From: DASUTB01 sp036374835
Lineage (GTDB): Bacteria > Actinomycetota > Actinomycetes > Jiangellales > Jiangellaceae
DNA length: 64,000 bases
Direction of reading: 5' to 3'
Assembly (NCBI GenBank): GCA_036374835.1
Contig: DASUTB010000035.1
Location: 1 to 64,000 of the forward strand
Below the pieces are notes generated by a model. It was not told where the DNA came from and made no database searches. It saw nothing but the letters and a program-made list of their open reading frames with translations. The position numbers and the translations under genes were made by a program. Of the stretch, positions 7,169 through 16,759 are shown in pieces; the first letter of the stretch is position 1, and each line of letters opens with the position of its first letter.

Positions 7169-9148
7169 ATGGCACACCTCGTCGATGATGCGGACAAGGC
7201 CAGGTTCCTTGCCAATCGCATTCTCGACGCGGACCGGACCGCGCCGATCGTGGGCGTCGCGGTTCCGAAGTGGCTCAGCGAACCGTTCGTCCCGGCGGCC
7301 GACCTCGATAAGGCGGTCGGCGGCACCGCCAGCGTCTACGTCGTCAGCACCGGCGACGCGTCGTGGGAACTCACCTACCGGCTTCCGTCAGGGCTCGATG
7401 TCTACGGCAGCGCGCTGCGCATCTGGTGGCCGGGTGTTTCCGAGGACGCCAACCGACATGATCATCCGCTGATCTTCGTCAATGACCGCTCCGAGGCGGA
7501 CTCGGTCATCGCGCAGGTGCGCAGCCTGCTCTCGCTGGATGAGTCGACCCCCGACCCGGCGCCCCCGGAGCCGGGTTCGGAGCACGCCGCGGTCGTCACC
7601 CGGATCGTGCCGACCGGGGCGGAGCTCGAGCTCGTCGACGGCACGCCCGCGTTCGCGCACACCAAACACCTGAGCAGACACAAACTGCCGGCCGGCCGCG
7701 TCGTGCGGGTCGGTCAGCCGGTGCGGGTGCAGATCAGCGAACGCCGGCGCAGGCGGGCGCGGGTCGCGGTCAGCCTGCTCCCGTTCGAACCGGACCCGCG
7801 CCAGCGCATCGCCGAGCACTATCCCGACGGCAGTGTGCTCGAGGGCAAGGTCCGGCGGCTGCAGAACTTCGGCGCCTTCGTGGAGTTGTTGCCCGGGCTC
7901 GACGGCCTGGTCCACAAGCGGCACATCAGCCGGCAGTGGGTCAACCATCCCGACGAGTACCTGTCGGTTGGCGACCGGGTATTCGTCACGATCGTGTGCA
8001 CGGACGAGCAGGGCAAGATCGAACTGTCGATGACCGCCGTCCCCGAGGACGCCGACCCGGTCGCCGCCTCGATCTACCCGGACGGCCCGCCGTGGCTCCC
8101 CGTCGTCGACGAGACGGTACATCAGCCGGTTCCGCAAGCGCACCGGCCGATTCCTCCGGAGGCGCTGGCGCGCATGGATCCGAGCCGGCGTGCCGACCCC
8201 GAGGCGAATGCTGCGACCGCCGAGCCGGACCAGTCCGACGGTGGAACGAAGCCGCCCGCGCCACACGAGATCGCACGCCAGGCATCGCCCGAACCGTCGG
8301 CGGGCTACCCGAACGTCGATCACGTCGCCGATGCGCTCGAGGACGCGATCGCGCGCGCCAGGCGCGTCCAGGCCGACTCGCGCCGGCTCCTCGACGACAG
8401 CGCGCACCGGCTGGCCCGGTTACGTAGCGAGGCGGCGCAGCTGCGCTACACGATCGAGCACGAACTCGGCGATCTGCGCCGCCGCGTGCTGGAGACGATC
8501 GAGAGCGAGACCGAGGATTCCATCGGCTCGACCCAGCGTGCGCTCGACGAAGCCCGCGCCGAGATCGCCCGGCTGCGCGAACAGCTCAGCGCCACCGAAG
8601 ACGACCGCCATGACCTACTCGAGCGGCTGCGCGCGGCCACCGCACGCGCCGATGCCGCCGACAAGGCCGAGAAGGCGTCCCGCAAGGACGCGCGGCGCCA
8701 GCGCGGCGAGAACGCCAAGCTGCGGGACCAGCTGGCCGCGGCGCTGCCGGACACGAGAGGGCTGCTCACCGCGATCCGCCGGCAGTGGGAGATGACGACG
8801 ACGGAGGCCGACCGGGAGCAGTACCAGTGGCGCGAGCCCAGGTTCGGCGCGGAGTTCGTGTCCTCCCTCGACCGGGTCGAAGGAATCAGCCGGGAGCGCG
8901 TCGTCGAGGTGTGCGCGGACGTGGTCTGCCGCCGTGCTCCGGACCGTCCCGGCCTCGAGGTGCACGCGCTGCGCTCAGCGGACCGCGGCGGCGCGCCGCA
9001 GCGGATCCGCGCGGACGGCGCCAAGGCCTACCGGGCGAGCCTCCAGGTCCATACCCCTGCCGCGCGCCGGCTGCACTACTGGGAGCTGCCGGACGGCGGC
9101 GTCGAGCTCGCCAAGATCGTCTATCACGACGACTACTCGATCACGTAG
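7169..9148 (+). CDS. Modular S1 RNA-binding/coiled-coil protein of unknown function
   Basis: About 659 residues with no familiar overall identity. Residues 1-130 form an unrecognised alpha/beta domain (LTYRLPSGLDVYG, RIWWPGVSED). About 136-210 look like a degenerate S1 fold, and about 218-292 are a clear S1 OB-fold (VLEGKVRRLQNFGAFVEL, LDGLVHKRHIS). A Pro-rich linker follows, then a long coiled coil from about 384 to 530. A C-terminal domain contains AARRLHYWELPDGG and ends HDDYSIT. S1 folds bind RNA or single-stranded nucleic acid, so a nucleic-acid-linked role is likely. The ATG at 7169 is chosen because the 51 codons upstream (from 7016) look non-coding. The acetamidase gene follows after 14 bases. 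Confidence 0.75.
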   Translation: MAHLVDDADKARFLANRILDADRTAPIVGVAVPKWLSEPFVPAADLDKAVGGTASVYVVSTGDASWELTYRLPSGLDVYGSALRIWWPGVSEDANRHDHPLIFVNDRSEADSVIAQVRSLLSLDESTPDPAPPEPGSEHAAVVTRIVPTGAELELVDGTPAFAHTKHLSRHKLPAGRVVRVGQPVRVQISERRRRRARVAVSLLPFEPDPRQRIAEHYPDGSVLEGKVRRLQNFGAFVELLPGLDGLVHKRHISRQWVNHPDEYLSVGDRVFVTIVCTDEQGKIELSMTAVPEDADPVAASIYPDGPPWLPVVDETVHQPVPQAHRPIPPEALARMDPSRRADPEANAATAEPDQSDGGTKPPAPHEIARQASPEPSAGYPNVDHVADALEDAIARARRVQADSRRLLDDSAHRLARLRSEAAQLRYTIEHELGDLRRRVLETIESETEDSIGSTQRALDEARAEIARLREQLSATEDDRHDLLERLRAATARADAADKAEKASRKDARRQRGENAKLRDQLAAALPDTRGLLTAIRRQWEMTTTEADREQYQWREPRFGAEFVSSLDRVEGISRERVVEVCADVVCRRAPDRPGLEVHALRSADRGGAPQRIRADGAKAYRASLQVHTPAARRLHYWELPDGGVELAKIVYHDDYSIT

Positions 9149-9162
9149 TCCGAGGAGGGAAC

Positions 9163-10278
9163 ATGGCAACTCACGAAGTGCGGATCGATCGCAGTAAGAC
9201 GCTGGCCGAACAACCCGGCACAGGGCACAACCGCTGGCATCCGGACATCTCGCCGGTCGTCCACTGCGAGCCGGGTGATGAGGTGGTGCTCGAAACGCGA
9301 GATGCACTCGACGGCCAGGTCACGCGGGAGACCACGGTCGCCGAGGTCGGCGAGGCGGATCTCGACGTCGTCCATCCCCTGACCGGTCCGGTGCACATCC
9401 GAGATGCCGAGCCCGGTGACCTCCTCGAGGTCGAGATCCTCGAGGTGGAACCCCAGCCGTACGGGTTCACCGTCGAGATCCCCGGCTTCGGGTTCCTGCG
9501 CGACTACTTCCCGGAGCCGTTCAAGGTCGACTGGGACATCGCCGACGGGTGGGCGACGTCCGACGACCTGCCGGGGGTGCGCATACCGGGCGCGCCGTTC
9601 ATGGGGACGATCGGACTCGCACCCGGCGCCGACCGACTGGAAGCGACGATCGCACGGGAACAGGCGTTGCTCGAACGCGGCGGTGTTGTGCTCCCGCCGT
9701 CTGCGACCGGCGCCGTCCCCGACACTCCCCGGATCGCGGACAAAGCGCTCCGGACGATTCCACCGCGCGAACAAGGCGGCAACGTGGACATCAAACAACT
9801 CGTGGCCGGCACCCGCCTCCTGATCCCGGTCGACGCGCCAGGTGCGCTGTTCTCCGCCGGCGACGCCCACTTCGCGCAAGGCGACTGCGAGACGTGTGGG
9901 ACGGCGATAGAGATAAGCGCCACCTTGCGCGTGCGGTTCGGGCTCCGGAAGGGCGAGGCGGCGGCCAAGAACATCCGCCATCCGCAGTTCAGCCGCGACG
10001 ACTATTTCGCGGCGCCGGAGTACGCCGTCCCCCGCCGGTTCTTCGCCACAACCGGCATTCCCATCACGTCCGACGGTGCGAATCGCGGTGAAGATATCAC
10101 GCTCGCCGCGAAGAACGCCCTGCTCAACATGATCGACCATCTGAGCGAGCGAGGTTGGTCACCGCAGCAGGCATATGCGATCTGCAGCGTCGCCGTCGAT
10201 CTGCGGATCAGTCAGGTCGTCGACCTGCCGAACGTCCTGGTCTCGGCGTTCTTGCCGGAGGACATCTTCACCGGTTAG
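9163..10278 (+). CDS. fmdA: Acetamidase/formamidase family protein
   Basis: A 371-residue amidohydrolase of the FmdA/AmdA family, which hydrolyses formamide or short amides to ammonia and the acid. Family blocks include GTGHNRWHPDISPV near the N-terminus, VHPLTGPVHI, FGFLRDYFPEP, the metal-site region SAGDAHFAQGDCETCGTA, and a conserved C-terminal half ending in VDLPNVLVSA. Length matches the family. The start ATG at 9163 has a strong GGAGG 6 bases upstream. It may be co-transcribed with the S1 protein, although no functional link is evident. Formamide versus acetamide preference cannot be read from the sequence. Confidence 0.93.
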   Translation: MATHEVRIDRSKTLAEQPGTGHNRWHPDISPVVHCEPGDEVVLETRDALDGQVTRETTVAEVGEADLDVVHPLTGPVHIRDAEPGDLLEVEILEVEPQPYGFTVEIPGFGFLRDYFPEPFKVDWDIADGWATSDDLPGVRIPGAPFMGTIGLAPGADRLEATIAREQALLERGGVVLPPSATGAVPDTPRIADKALRTIPPREQGGNVDIKQLVAGTRLLIPVDAPGALFSAGDAHFAQGDCETCGTAIEISATLRVRFGLRKGEAAAKNIRHPQFSRDDYFAAPEYAVPRRFFATTGIPITSDGANRGEDITLAAKNALLNMIDHLSERGWSPQQAYAICSVAVDLRISQVVDLPNVLVSAFLPEDIFTG

Positions 10279-10406
10279 CTCGTACCGGGGCAGTTCGGCC
10301 GGCGACACGGCCCGCAGCCGGCCGGGGGTGACGTCGGTCGGGCCACGGACCGGGATAACGTTGATCTCGCTGGTGATTCGGTGGAAGACCTAGTGACGGT
10401 AGGGTC

Positions 10407-13370
10407 ATGACAGCGTCGGTGGGGCGGACGACGGATTCGACGGCGGTGCCGGTGTCCGGCGCGGCCGGAGAGCGGATGATCTCACCGAGGCTGGTCGGGC
10501 GCGAGCGGGAGCTGCGGCTACTGGTCACGACGGTCGCGCGGCCACCGGCCGTCGTGGTGATCGAGGGTGAGTCAGGGGTCGGAAAGACCCGGCTCGTCGC
10601 TGAACTGTGGGCGGGCACGACCGAGACGACCGGGCACCGGCACACGATGGGAGCATGCCGCCGGATCCGGGAGCCGTTCCCGCTGGGCCCGGTGCTCGAG
10701 GCGGTACGAGGGCTTGCCGAGGATCTCCGCACGGCCGAGCTCTCACCCGTAGCGGGGACGTTGCGGCCCCTTCTACCCGAGATAGCACACGTGCTGCCAC
10801 CCCAACCTGACCCGTTGGACGACCGCGACGCCGAGCGGCACCGGGTATTTCGCGGGTTGCTGGAGGTGCTCGGCTCGGTCGGACCGACCGTTCTCGTATT
10901 GGAGGATCTGCACTGGGCGGATCAACAGACCCTCGATTTCCTGGCCTATCTGTTGGGTGACCCGCCGCCGGACCTCTCGTTGGTCGTCACCTTTCGCCGA
11001 GACGAGGCAGCCCCCGGCGTGCCCGCGATGGTGGCGAGGCTGCCGGCCGAAGTCCGCAGCGTAGACATCGCGCTCGAGCCGCTCGACGAGGCGCGCACCG
11101 GTGTGATGGCCGCGGCGATCCTCGGCGCGGATCGCGTCTCGGAGGAGTTCGCCGCCTATCTCTGGGAGCGAACGTCCGGGCTTCCGTTGGCGATCGAGGA
11201 GATCCTCGCCCTGCTGCGGGCGCGCGGCTCGGTTGCTCGCCTCGGCGAACAGTGGGCGCGGCGAGCGCTCGACGAACTGGACGTCCCCACGAGGATCAGC
11301 GACTCCGTTCTGGAGCGGGTGAGCCGGCTCTCGGACGGGGCCACCGCTGTCGTCGAGACCGCAGCGGTGCTACAGGCGCACGTGCCGATAACGGTGCTGG
11401 TCGCCGCCAGCCGTGGTGCGCAAGGCGAACTGATGCGGGGCATCGAGGAGGCGCTTGCGTCCGGCCTGCTGACCGAACATGCCGACGTCGTCGGTTTCGG
11501 CCATCTGCTGGCGGCACAGTCCGTGTACGAGGCCATACCCGGGCCACGGCGTCGAGAACTGCACGGCAGAGCGGCCGCCGCGCTGCAATCGCTCGATTCG
11601 GTTCCCCTCGGTCAGGTGGCCCATCATCTGCGCAACGCGGAGCGGCTCGACGAATGGGTGGCGACGGCGGAGCACGCCGCCGACCGGGCCATCGAGCTCG
11701 GCCATGACGAGGAGGCGACCCGTCTGCTCGAAGACGTACTCCGCGCCGGCCACCTCGATGCCGACCGGCGGGGCCGGCTGGCGGTGAAGCTCGGCCGTGC
11801 CGCCACGCATGCCCTCTGTCCGATCGACGATGCGGTCGCCCTCCTGACCGAACTGCTCGACGAAGACCTGCGCCCGCAGGTGCATGCCGAGCTGCGGTTC
11901 TGGCTGGCACAGTTGCTCAGCCGGTCCGAGGCCGACCCGAAACAGCTGCGCCAGTTGCTGATCGACGCGGTCGACGATCTGGAACGGCCCGATCTCGCCG
12001 TGTACGCGATGGTCGGCCTCGGTGTCCCGATGTCCGCCGACGTTCCCCTCGAGGAGCACCGCAAATGGCTGCGTCGAGCCCTTACGATCTTGCCTCAGGT
12101 ACGAGATCGCGGGTTCGAGATCCGCGCCCTCGGCGGCATCGCGATGGTGCTGGTGACGATCGGTGACCCGGACTGGCGACGGCTCACCGATCGGATCGTG
12201 GAGCAGACCGGCGGCACTCCCAGCCAACGGCTCGAGGTAAGCGCATACCAGGCGGTCGGGACGGCCGCGGCTCACGTCGGAAAGCACGAGATCGCCGACC
12301 GGCTACTGAGCGCGGCATCCGAGGGCGCGGCCACCGGGGATAGCCGGACCCTCGAGCTGCGCGGCCGCTCGGCGATGATCTTGCTCGATTACTCTCGTGG
12401 CCGGTGGGACGGGCTGCGAGAGCGTGCCGACCGGCTCGCCGGTGAGCTCACCGACAGCACCCAGCGATGTATGGTCGAGGCGGTCGACGGTTGCCTCGCA
12501 CTCGCCCACGGCGACCTCGGCCATGCCCGGCACCGGCTTACCGAGATCGTCGCCCACCTCGAGAGCAGTGGCGGGTTCGACCTGCTCCCCCTACCGGCCG
12601 GCGCCCTGATTCGGGTGGCACTGGCTCGCGGCCGGCTCGCCGATGCGTGGACGACGAGTCAGCGGCTCATCGCCGCCGCGGAGTCCAGTGAGACCTGGGT
12701 CCCACTGGCCCGCGCGGTGCCCACCGTCGCCCAAGCCATGGTCGCCGCCGGCCGGCTCGACCGCGCCGGCGAGATGGTGGCCGACTTCGCTCGCCGGGTA
12801 CACGGTCTCGACGCGGCCCTGGCCCCGGCGGCACTACGCCATGCCGGCGGCTTCCTGGACGCCGGCAAGCAACGGCGACAATCCGCGGCGCGGCATTACC
12901 TGGCAGCGGCCGAGTCGTACGAAACGCTCTCGTGTCCCTACGACGCGGCGCAGGCCCGCGAGCAAGCCGCCGTACAACTGCTGGCGATGGCCGACGGGCA
13001 CCATGAGGCCGCGGCCGCACTCCAAGCCGCCCTTGCCACGTACCAGCGCTTGGGCGCAACGTGGGACCTCGACCGTGCGGCCGGCCTGGCTCGCCAGCAT
13101 CGCCTGCCCGCGCCGAGCCGCTACCAGGGCGGCCGTCGTGGCTACGGCTCCGCACTGTCCCCCCGGGAACGCCAGGTCGCCGAACTCGCCGCGAGCGGGC
13201 TCCGGAACAAGGAGATCGCCGATGAACTGTTCCTCTCGGTGCGGATGGTCGAGAAGCACATGACGGCGGTGCTGCGCAAGCTGAGGCTGCGGTCACGGGC
13301 AGGCATTTCGCGCCGGCTCACCGAGCAAGGACCGGCGCCGCCGAACATAACGGGCGGTTTTCCGCACTAG
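10407..13370 (+). CDS. LuxR-family LAL-type regulator (AAA ATPase + TPR-like + HTH)
   Basis: A 987-residue large ATP-binding LuxR regulator. Walker A is GESGVGKT at residues 54-61 and Walker B is VLVLEDLHWAD near 165. A long helical TPR-like middle follows, and the C-terminus carries the LuxR/GerE helix-turn-helix LSPRERQVAELAASG with NKEIADELFLS. LAL regulators are STAND-type switches that respond to ligands (MalT is the model) and often sit in secondary-metabolism loci. It is followed after 58 bases by a second LAL of the same layout. A plausible target is the secreted protease gene downstream, but nothing in the sequence proves it. Confidence 0.93.
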   Translation: MTASVGRTTDSTAVPVSGAAGERMISPRLVGRERELRLLVTTVARPPAVVVIEGESGVGKTRLVAELWAGTTETTGHRHTMGACRRIREPFPLGPVLEAVRGLAEDLRTAELSPVAGTLRPLLPEIAHVLPPQPDPLDDRDAERHRVFRGLLEVLGSVGPTVLVLEDLHWADQQTLDFLAYLLGDPPPDLSLVVTFRRDEAAPGVPAMVARLPAEVRSVDIALEPLDEARTGVMAAAILGADRVSEEFAAYLWERTSGLPLAIEEILALLRARGSVARLGEQWARRALDELDVPTRISDSVLERVSRLSDGATAVVETAAVLQAHVPITVLVAASRGAQGELMRGIEEALASGLLTEHADVVGFGHLLAAQSVYEAIPGPRRRELHGRAAAALQSLDSVPLGQVAHHLRNAERLDEWVATAEHAADRAIELGHDEEATRLLEDVLRAGHLDADRRGRLAVKLGRAATHALCPIDDAVALLTELLDEDLRPQVHAELRFWLAQLLSRSEADPKQLRQLLIDAVDDLERPDLAVYAMVGLGVPMSADVPLEEHRKWLRRALTILPQVRDRGFEIRALGGIAMVLVTIGDPDWRRLTDRIVEQTGGTPSQRLEVSAYQAVGTAAAHVGKHEIADRLLSAASEGAATGDSRTLELRGRSAMILLDYSRGRWDGLRERADRLAGELTDSTQRCMVEAVDGCLALAHGDLGHARHRLTEIVAHLESSGGFDLLPLPAGALIRVALARGRLADAWTTSQRLIAAAESSETWVPLARAVPTVAQAMVAAGRLDRAGEMVADFARRVHGLDAALAPAALRHAGGFLDAGKQRRQSAARHYLAAAESYETLSCPYDAAQAREQAAVQLLAMADGHHEAAAALQAALATYQRLGATWDLDRAAGLARQHRLPAPSRYQGGRRGYGSALSPRERQVAELAASGLRNKEIADELFLSVRMVEKHMTAVLRKLRLRSRAGISRRLTEQGPAPPNITGGFPH

Positions 13371-13428
13371 TAAACCGGTAGGTGCAGAGCGAGGCTGATG
13401 CCATGCCGAGCCGGTCGGGAGGTCTGGA

Positions 13429-16356
13429 ATGAGCGTCACCGCCGAGCGGGCCAACCCGGTGCCCTGGCTATCGGCGCCGAGATTCATCGGGCGGGCGCAC
13501 GAACTGGAACTGCTGACCCGGGCACTCGCGGACCGGCCGGCAGCGGTGCTCGTCGAGGGCGAGGCCGGTGTCGGCAAGAGCCGGCTGATCAGGGAGTACC
13601 TGAAGACGACCGGACGCCGTACCCTCGTCGCGACCTGCCCGCCGTACCGGGAGCCGTCCACCCTCGCGCCGATCGTGAACGTACTGCAGCATTCCCGAGA
13701 CACGATCGCCGGTTTGCCGCTGACCGGACTGGCCGGCGCGTTGCGGCCGCTGTTTCCGGAATGGGCGGCGGATCTACCGCCGGCGCCCGAGCCACTCGAC
13801 GATCCTCGAGCCTCTCGGCATCGGCTGTTCCGCGCCATGGCCGCACTCATCGACACGCTCGACGCCGACGCGCTCGTCGTCGAGGACATCCACTGGGCGG
13901 ACGAGGCAACCCTCGAGTTCCTGCTGTTCCTCACATCGCGCCCGCAATCGCAGCCGGTCGGCATCGTGGTGACCTACCGTCCCGAGGAGGTGATCGACAA
14001 CTCCCCGGTGCGGCGTTTGGCCGCCCGGTTGCCGGCGGGCCCGGCGCGGGTGCGGATCACGCTGCAACCACTCGGCCCGGCCGACACCGCCGGCTTCATC
14101 TCGTCCATGCTCGGTGCCGAGTCGGTGACCGACGCGTTCGCGGCCTTCATGCATGCGCACACCGACGGGATTCCCCTCGCCATCGAGGAATCGATGCGGC
14201 TTCTCGGTGACCGCGCGCACCTCGTCCACCGCGACGGGGCATGGGTTCGGCGCCGTCTTGACGAGTTGCAGGTGCCACCGACAGTGCGCGATACAACTCT
14301 GGAGCGGGCGCAACGTCTCTCGCCGCCAGCCCAGCGCGTCCTCGCCGCGGCCGCGGTGCTCGGTGCGGCGGACGAGAGGATCCTCGCCGAAGTCGCGGAC
14401 CTCGCCGCCGACCAGGTGCGGGCGCCGCTGGCCGAAGCGTTCGCCCACGGACTGCTCGTCGAGCCCGAACGCGAACGGGTGGCGTTTCGGCACGCCTTGA
14501 TGGGCCGTGCCGTGTACGAGGCCGTCCCGGAACCGAACCGCCGCCACCTGCACCGAGTCGCCGGACTTGCGCTCGAACGGACCGAACCGACTCCGCTGGC
14601 CGAGCTCACCCACCACTTCCGGGAGGCGGGCGACACGGCGAGATGGGCCGCGTTCGCCGAGCAGACCGCTGAGCGGGCCATCAGGTCAGGCGACCACACG
14701 ACCGCCGTGGTCCTGCTCCATGACCTGCTCTCCGCAGTCGATCTTCCGGCGGCGACCCGGGCGAGGGTGGCCCGGACCGTGGCTACGGCGGCGCTCGCCC
14801 GCAGCGATGCCGTCGACGACCTGCACCACCGCGTCGTCCACGCGCTGCGCGCGGTCCTGGACTCCGCTGGGCTGACCCGACGAGAACAGGCCGAGATCCG
14901 CAATCCGCTGGGTCGCCTGCTCATCCTGCAAGGCGATGCGGACGCGGCGCTCACCGAGCTCGCGCAGGCGGTCGATTATCTGGACCACGATCCGTTCAGC
15001 GCGGCCCGGGCGATGACCTATCTCGGCTGGGCGATCGCCGGCCCGTGGCCCGCCTCGACGCACCGCCGGTGGCTGCGTCGTGCCGCGAACGTCGCCGGCG
15101 AAGTCCGTTCGCCGATCGATCGGATGTCGCTCACCGGAGATCGGGCCGCAGCGCTGCTGATGCTCGGGGACGAGGCGGCCTGGGACCTGGTGGCCGGACT
15201 GCCAAGTGACGCCGCGACCGGAGCCGAGCGCCGTAAGGTCGCCCGGATCAACGCCAACGTCGGAAAGGGCGCGCTGATGTGGGGGCGCTACGGCGAGGCA
15301 CGAGACCACTTGGCAACCGCGCTGGCGCTTGCCGAATCCGAGCAGGTGGCACGGCTGTGCTACAGCATCAAGGCCTCGTTGGCGGATCTCGATTGGTTCA
15401 CCGGCCAGTGGGATGGCCTCGCGGCGCGGGTGGACGATCTGGCCGACGCCGACCGGGACCGTCCGGTGGTCTATCTCACAACGGTTCGGCTGGCCGCCCG
15501 GCTCGACGCCGCGTCGGGACGGTCACGGGCCGCCGAACAGCGGTTCCAGCTGGCGCTGGACGAGGCCGGCCGGCTCGGCGCGGTCGACGACATGATGGAG
15601 CCGGCGGCCGCCCTTGGCCAGCTATGGCTCGCGGAGGGACGGGTCGCCGACGCGCTGCGGGTCACCGAACGAGCGATGGAGGCAATTCACACCAAACGGA
15701 TCTGGTTGTGGGCGACCGAGCTTGCCCCCGCTCGCGTCCGGGCTCTACTGGCCGCCGGAAGGTGCGAGGAAGCGGACGTACTCGTGAACCGGCTTGCCCG
15801 CGGGCTACGTGGCCGGCGTTCTCCTGCGCCCAGAGCGGCGTTGGCGCTGTGCCGAGCTCTTGTGACCGCCGCCCGTGGTGACGAGGCCCGCGCCGCAGCG
15901 GCCTTCGGGCGCGCCGCTCGCGCCTGGGATGCGTTGCCACGCCCGTACGACGCTTTGTTGAGCCGCGAGATGCAGGGGCACGCTCTGCTGGCCGCCGGCC
16001 GTAAGGACGCGGCACTCGACCTGCTGTCCGAGGTCCGCACCGGGCTCGGGCGGCTCGGCGCCACCGGCGCCGCGAAGCGGGTCACGCTTGTGCTGCGTGA
16101 GCACGGGATTCAGGCACGACACTGGCGGGGTGGACGCCGGGGCTACGGCGGCCGCCTCTCGCCGCGCGAGGTCGAGGTGGTGCGGTTGGTGGTCGCGGGC
16201 AAGACCAACCGCGAGATCGCCGAGCAGCTGTCCAAGTCACCACGCACTGTGGAGGGGCAGGTCCATTCAGCCATGGCCAAGCTCAGCGTGACCTCACGCA
16301 CGACGCTGGCGGTCGCCGCGGTCAATGCGGGGGTCCTGAGCGAGGCTGAAGATTAG
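13429..16356 (+). CDS. LuxR-family LAL-type regulator, tandem paralogue
   Basis: A 975-residue protein with the same plan as its upstream neighbour. Walker A is GEAGVGKS at 44-51, Walker B ALVVEDIHWADEAT near 145, then a helical repeat region and a C-terminal GerE-type HTH (LSPREVEVVRLVVAG, TNREIAEQLSKS). Both N-termini share the pattern P-R-F/L-I/V-G-R, and both have a G-R-R-G-Y-G linker just before the HTH, so they are diverged tandem duplicates. HTH recognition helices differ (RMVEKHM versus RTVEGQV), suggesting different operators. It precedes the small acidic ORF and the subtilase gene on the same strand. Confidence 0.93.
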   Translation: MSVTAERANPVPWLSAPRFIGRAHELELLTRALADRPAAVLVEGEAGVGKSRLIREYLKTTGRRTLVATCPPYREPSTLAPIVNVLQHSRDTIAGLPLTGLAGALRPLFPEWAADLPPAPEPLDDPRASRHRLFRAMAALIDTLDADALVVEDIHWADEATLEFLLFLTSRPQSQPVGIVVTYRPEEVIDNSPVRRLAARLPAGPARVRITLQPLGPADTAGFISSMLGAESVTDAFAAFMHAHTDGIPLAIEESMRLLGDRAHLVHRDGAWVRRRLDELQVPPTVRDTTLERAQRLSPPAQRVLAAAAVLGAADERILAEVADLAADQVRAPLAEAFAHGLLVEPERERVAFRHALMGRAVYEAVPEPNRRHLHRVAGLALERTEPTPLAELTHHFREAGDTARWAAFAEQTAERAIRSGDHTTAVVLLHDLLSAVDLPAATRARVARTVATAALARSDAVDDLHHRVVHALRAVLDSAGLTRREQAEIRNPLGRLLILQGDADAALTELAQAVDYLDHDPFSAARAMTYLGWAIAGPWPASTHRRWLRRAANVAGEVRSPIDRMSLTGDRAAALLMLGDEAAWDLVAGLPSDAATGAERRKVARINANVGKGALMWGRYGEARDHLATALALAESEQVARLCYSIKASLADLDWFTGQWDGLAARVDDLADADRDRPVVYLTTVRLAARLDAASGRSRAAEQRFQLALDEAGRLGAVDDMMEPAAALGQLWLAEGRVADALRVTERAMEAIHTKRIWLWATELAPARVRALLAAGRCEEADVLVNRLARGLRGRRSPAPRAALALCRALVTAARGDEARAAAAFGRAARAWDALPRPYDALLSREMQGHALLAAGRKDAALDLLSEVRTGLGRLGATGAAKRVTLVLREHGIQARHWRGGRRGYGGRLSPREVEVVRLVVAGKTNREIAEQLSKSPRTVEGQVHSAMAKLSVTSRTTLAVAAVNAGVLSEAED

Positions 16357-16427
16357 GGGTTTTTCCCCGTTGATAGTGGTTCCCGACCGGCGAATGCTCT
16401 CGGCCACCGATTACGTAAGGGGGCCAC

Positions 16428-16607
16428 ATGCCAGCATCGCCGGACCCGCGGCCGCGCCGCGGGGCAGATTCCGAGGGCGCCGGCCACCCACCGGCCACGG
16501 CCGAGCGACAACCGGACCGAGCCGAGTCACCCGAACCTGATGCCGGCGAACCCGACGACGGGCAGGCCGAGACCGGTCCGCCGGACGACGGTTGGGAGCC
16601 GGTCTAA
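16428..16607 (+). CDS. Small acidic Pro-rich protein (59 aa), hypothetical
   Basis: An ATG preceded by AAGGGGG (7 bases upstream) opens a 59-residue frame that fills part of the 400-base gap between the second LAL gene and the subtilase. The peptide starts MPASPDPRPRRGAD, is rich in Pro, Asp, Glu, Gly and Arg, has no hydrophobic segment and ends PPDDGWEPV. Codon third positions are mostly G or C, like the neighbours. The composition suggests a disordered protein. No family is recognised; expression is likely only because of the good ribosome binding site and codon bias. Confidence 0.5.
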   Translation: MPASPDPRPRRGADSEGAGHPPATAERQPDRAESPEPDAGEPDDGQAETGPPDDGWEPV

Positions 16608-16759
16608 GTCGCCGTCGGTGAAGATCCGGAAGTTGTCCTGCTTCTGTCCGCATTCTGCCCTGATCTTGATCTTGAGTCGTCGGGGCATGGGCCGTGGGAT
16701 GGAGCGTAGGCGTGGGTGAGATCCGCCCGTCGCTCCGTCGGACCTGAAGGAGTCGTGTG

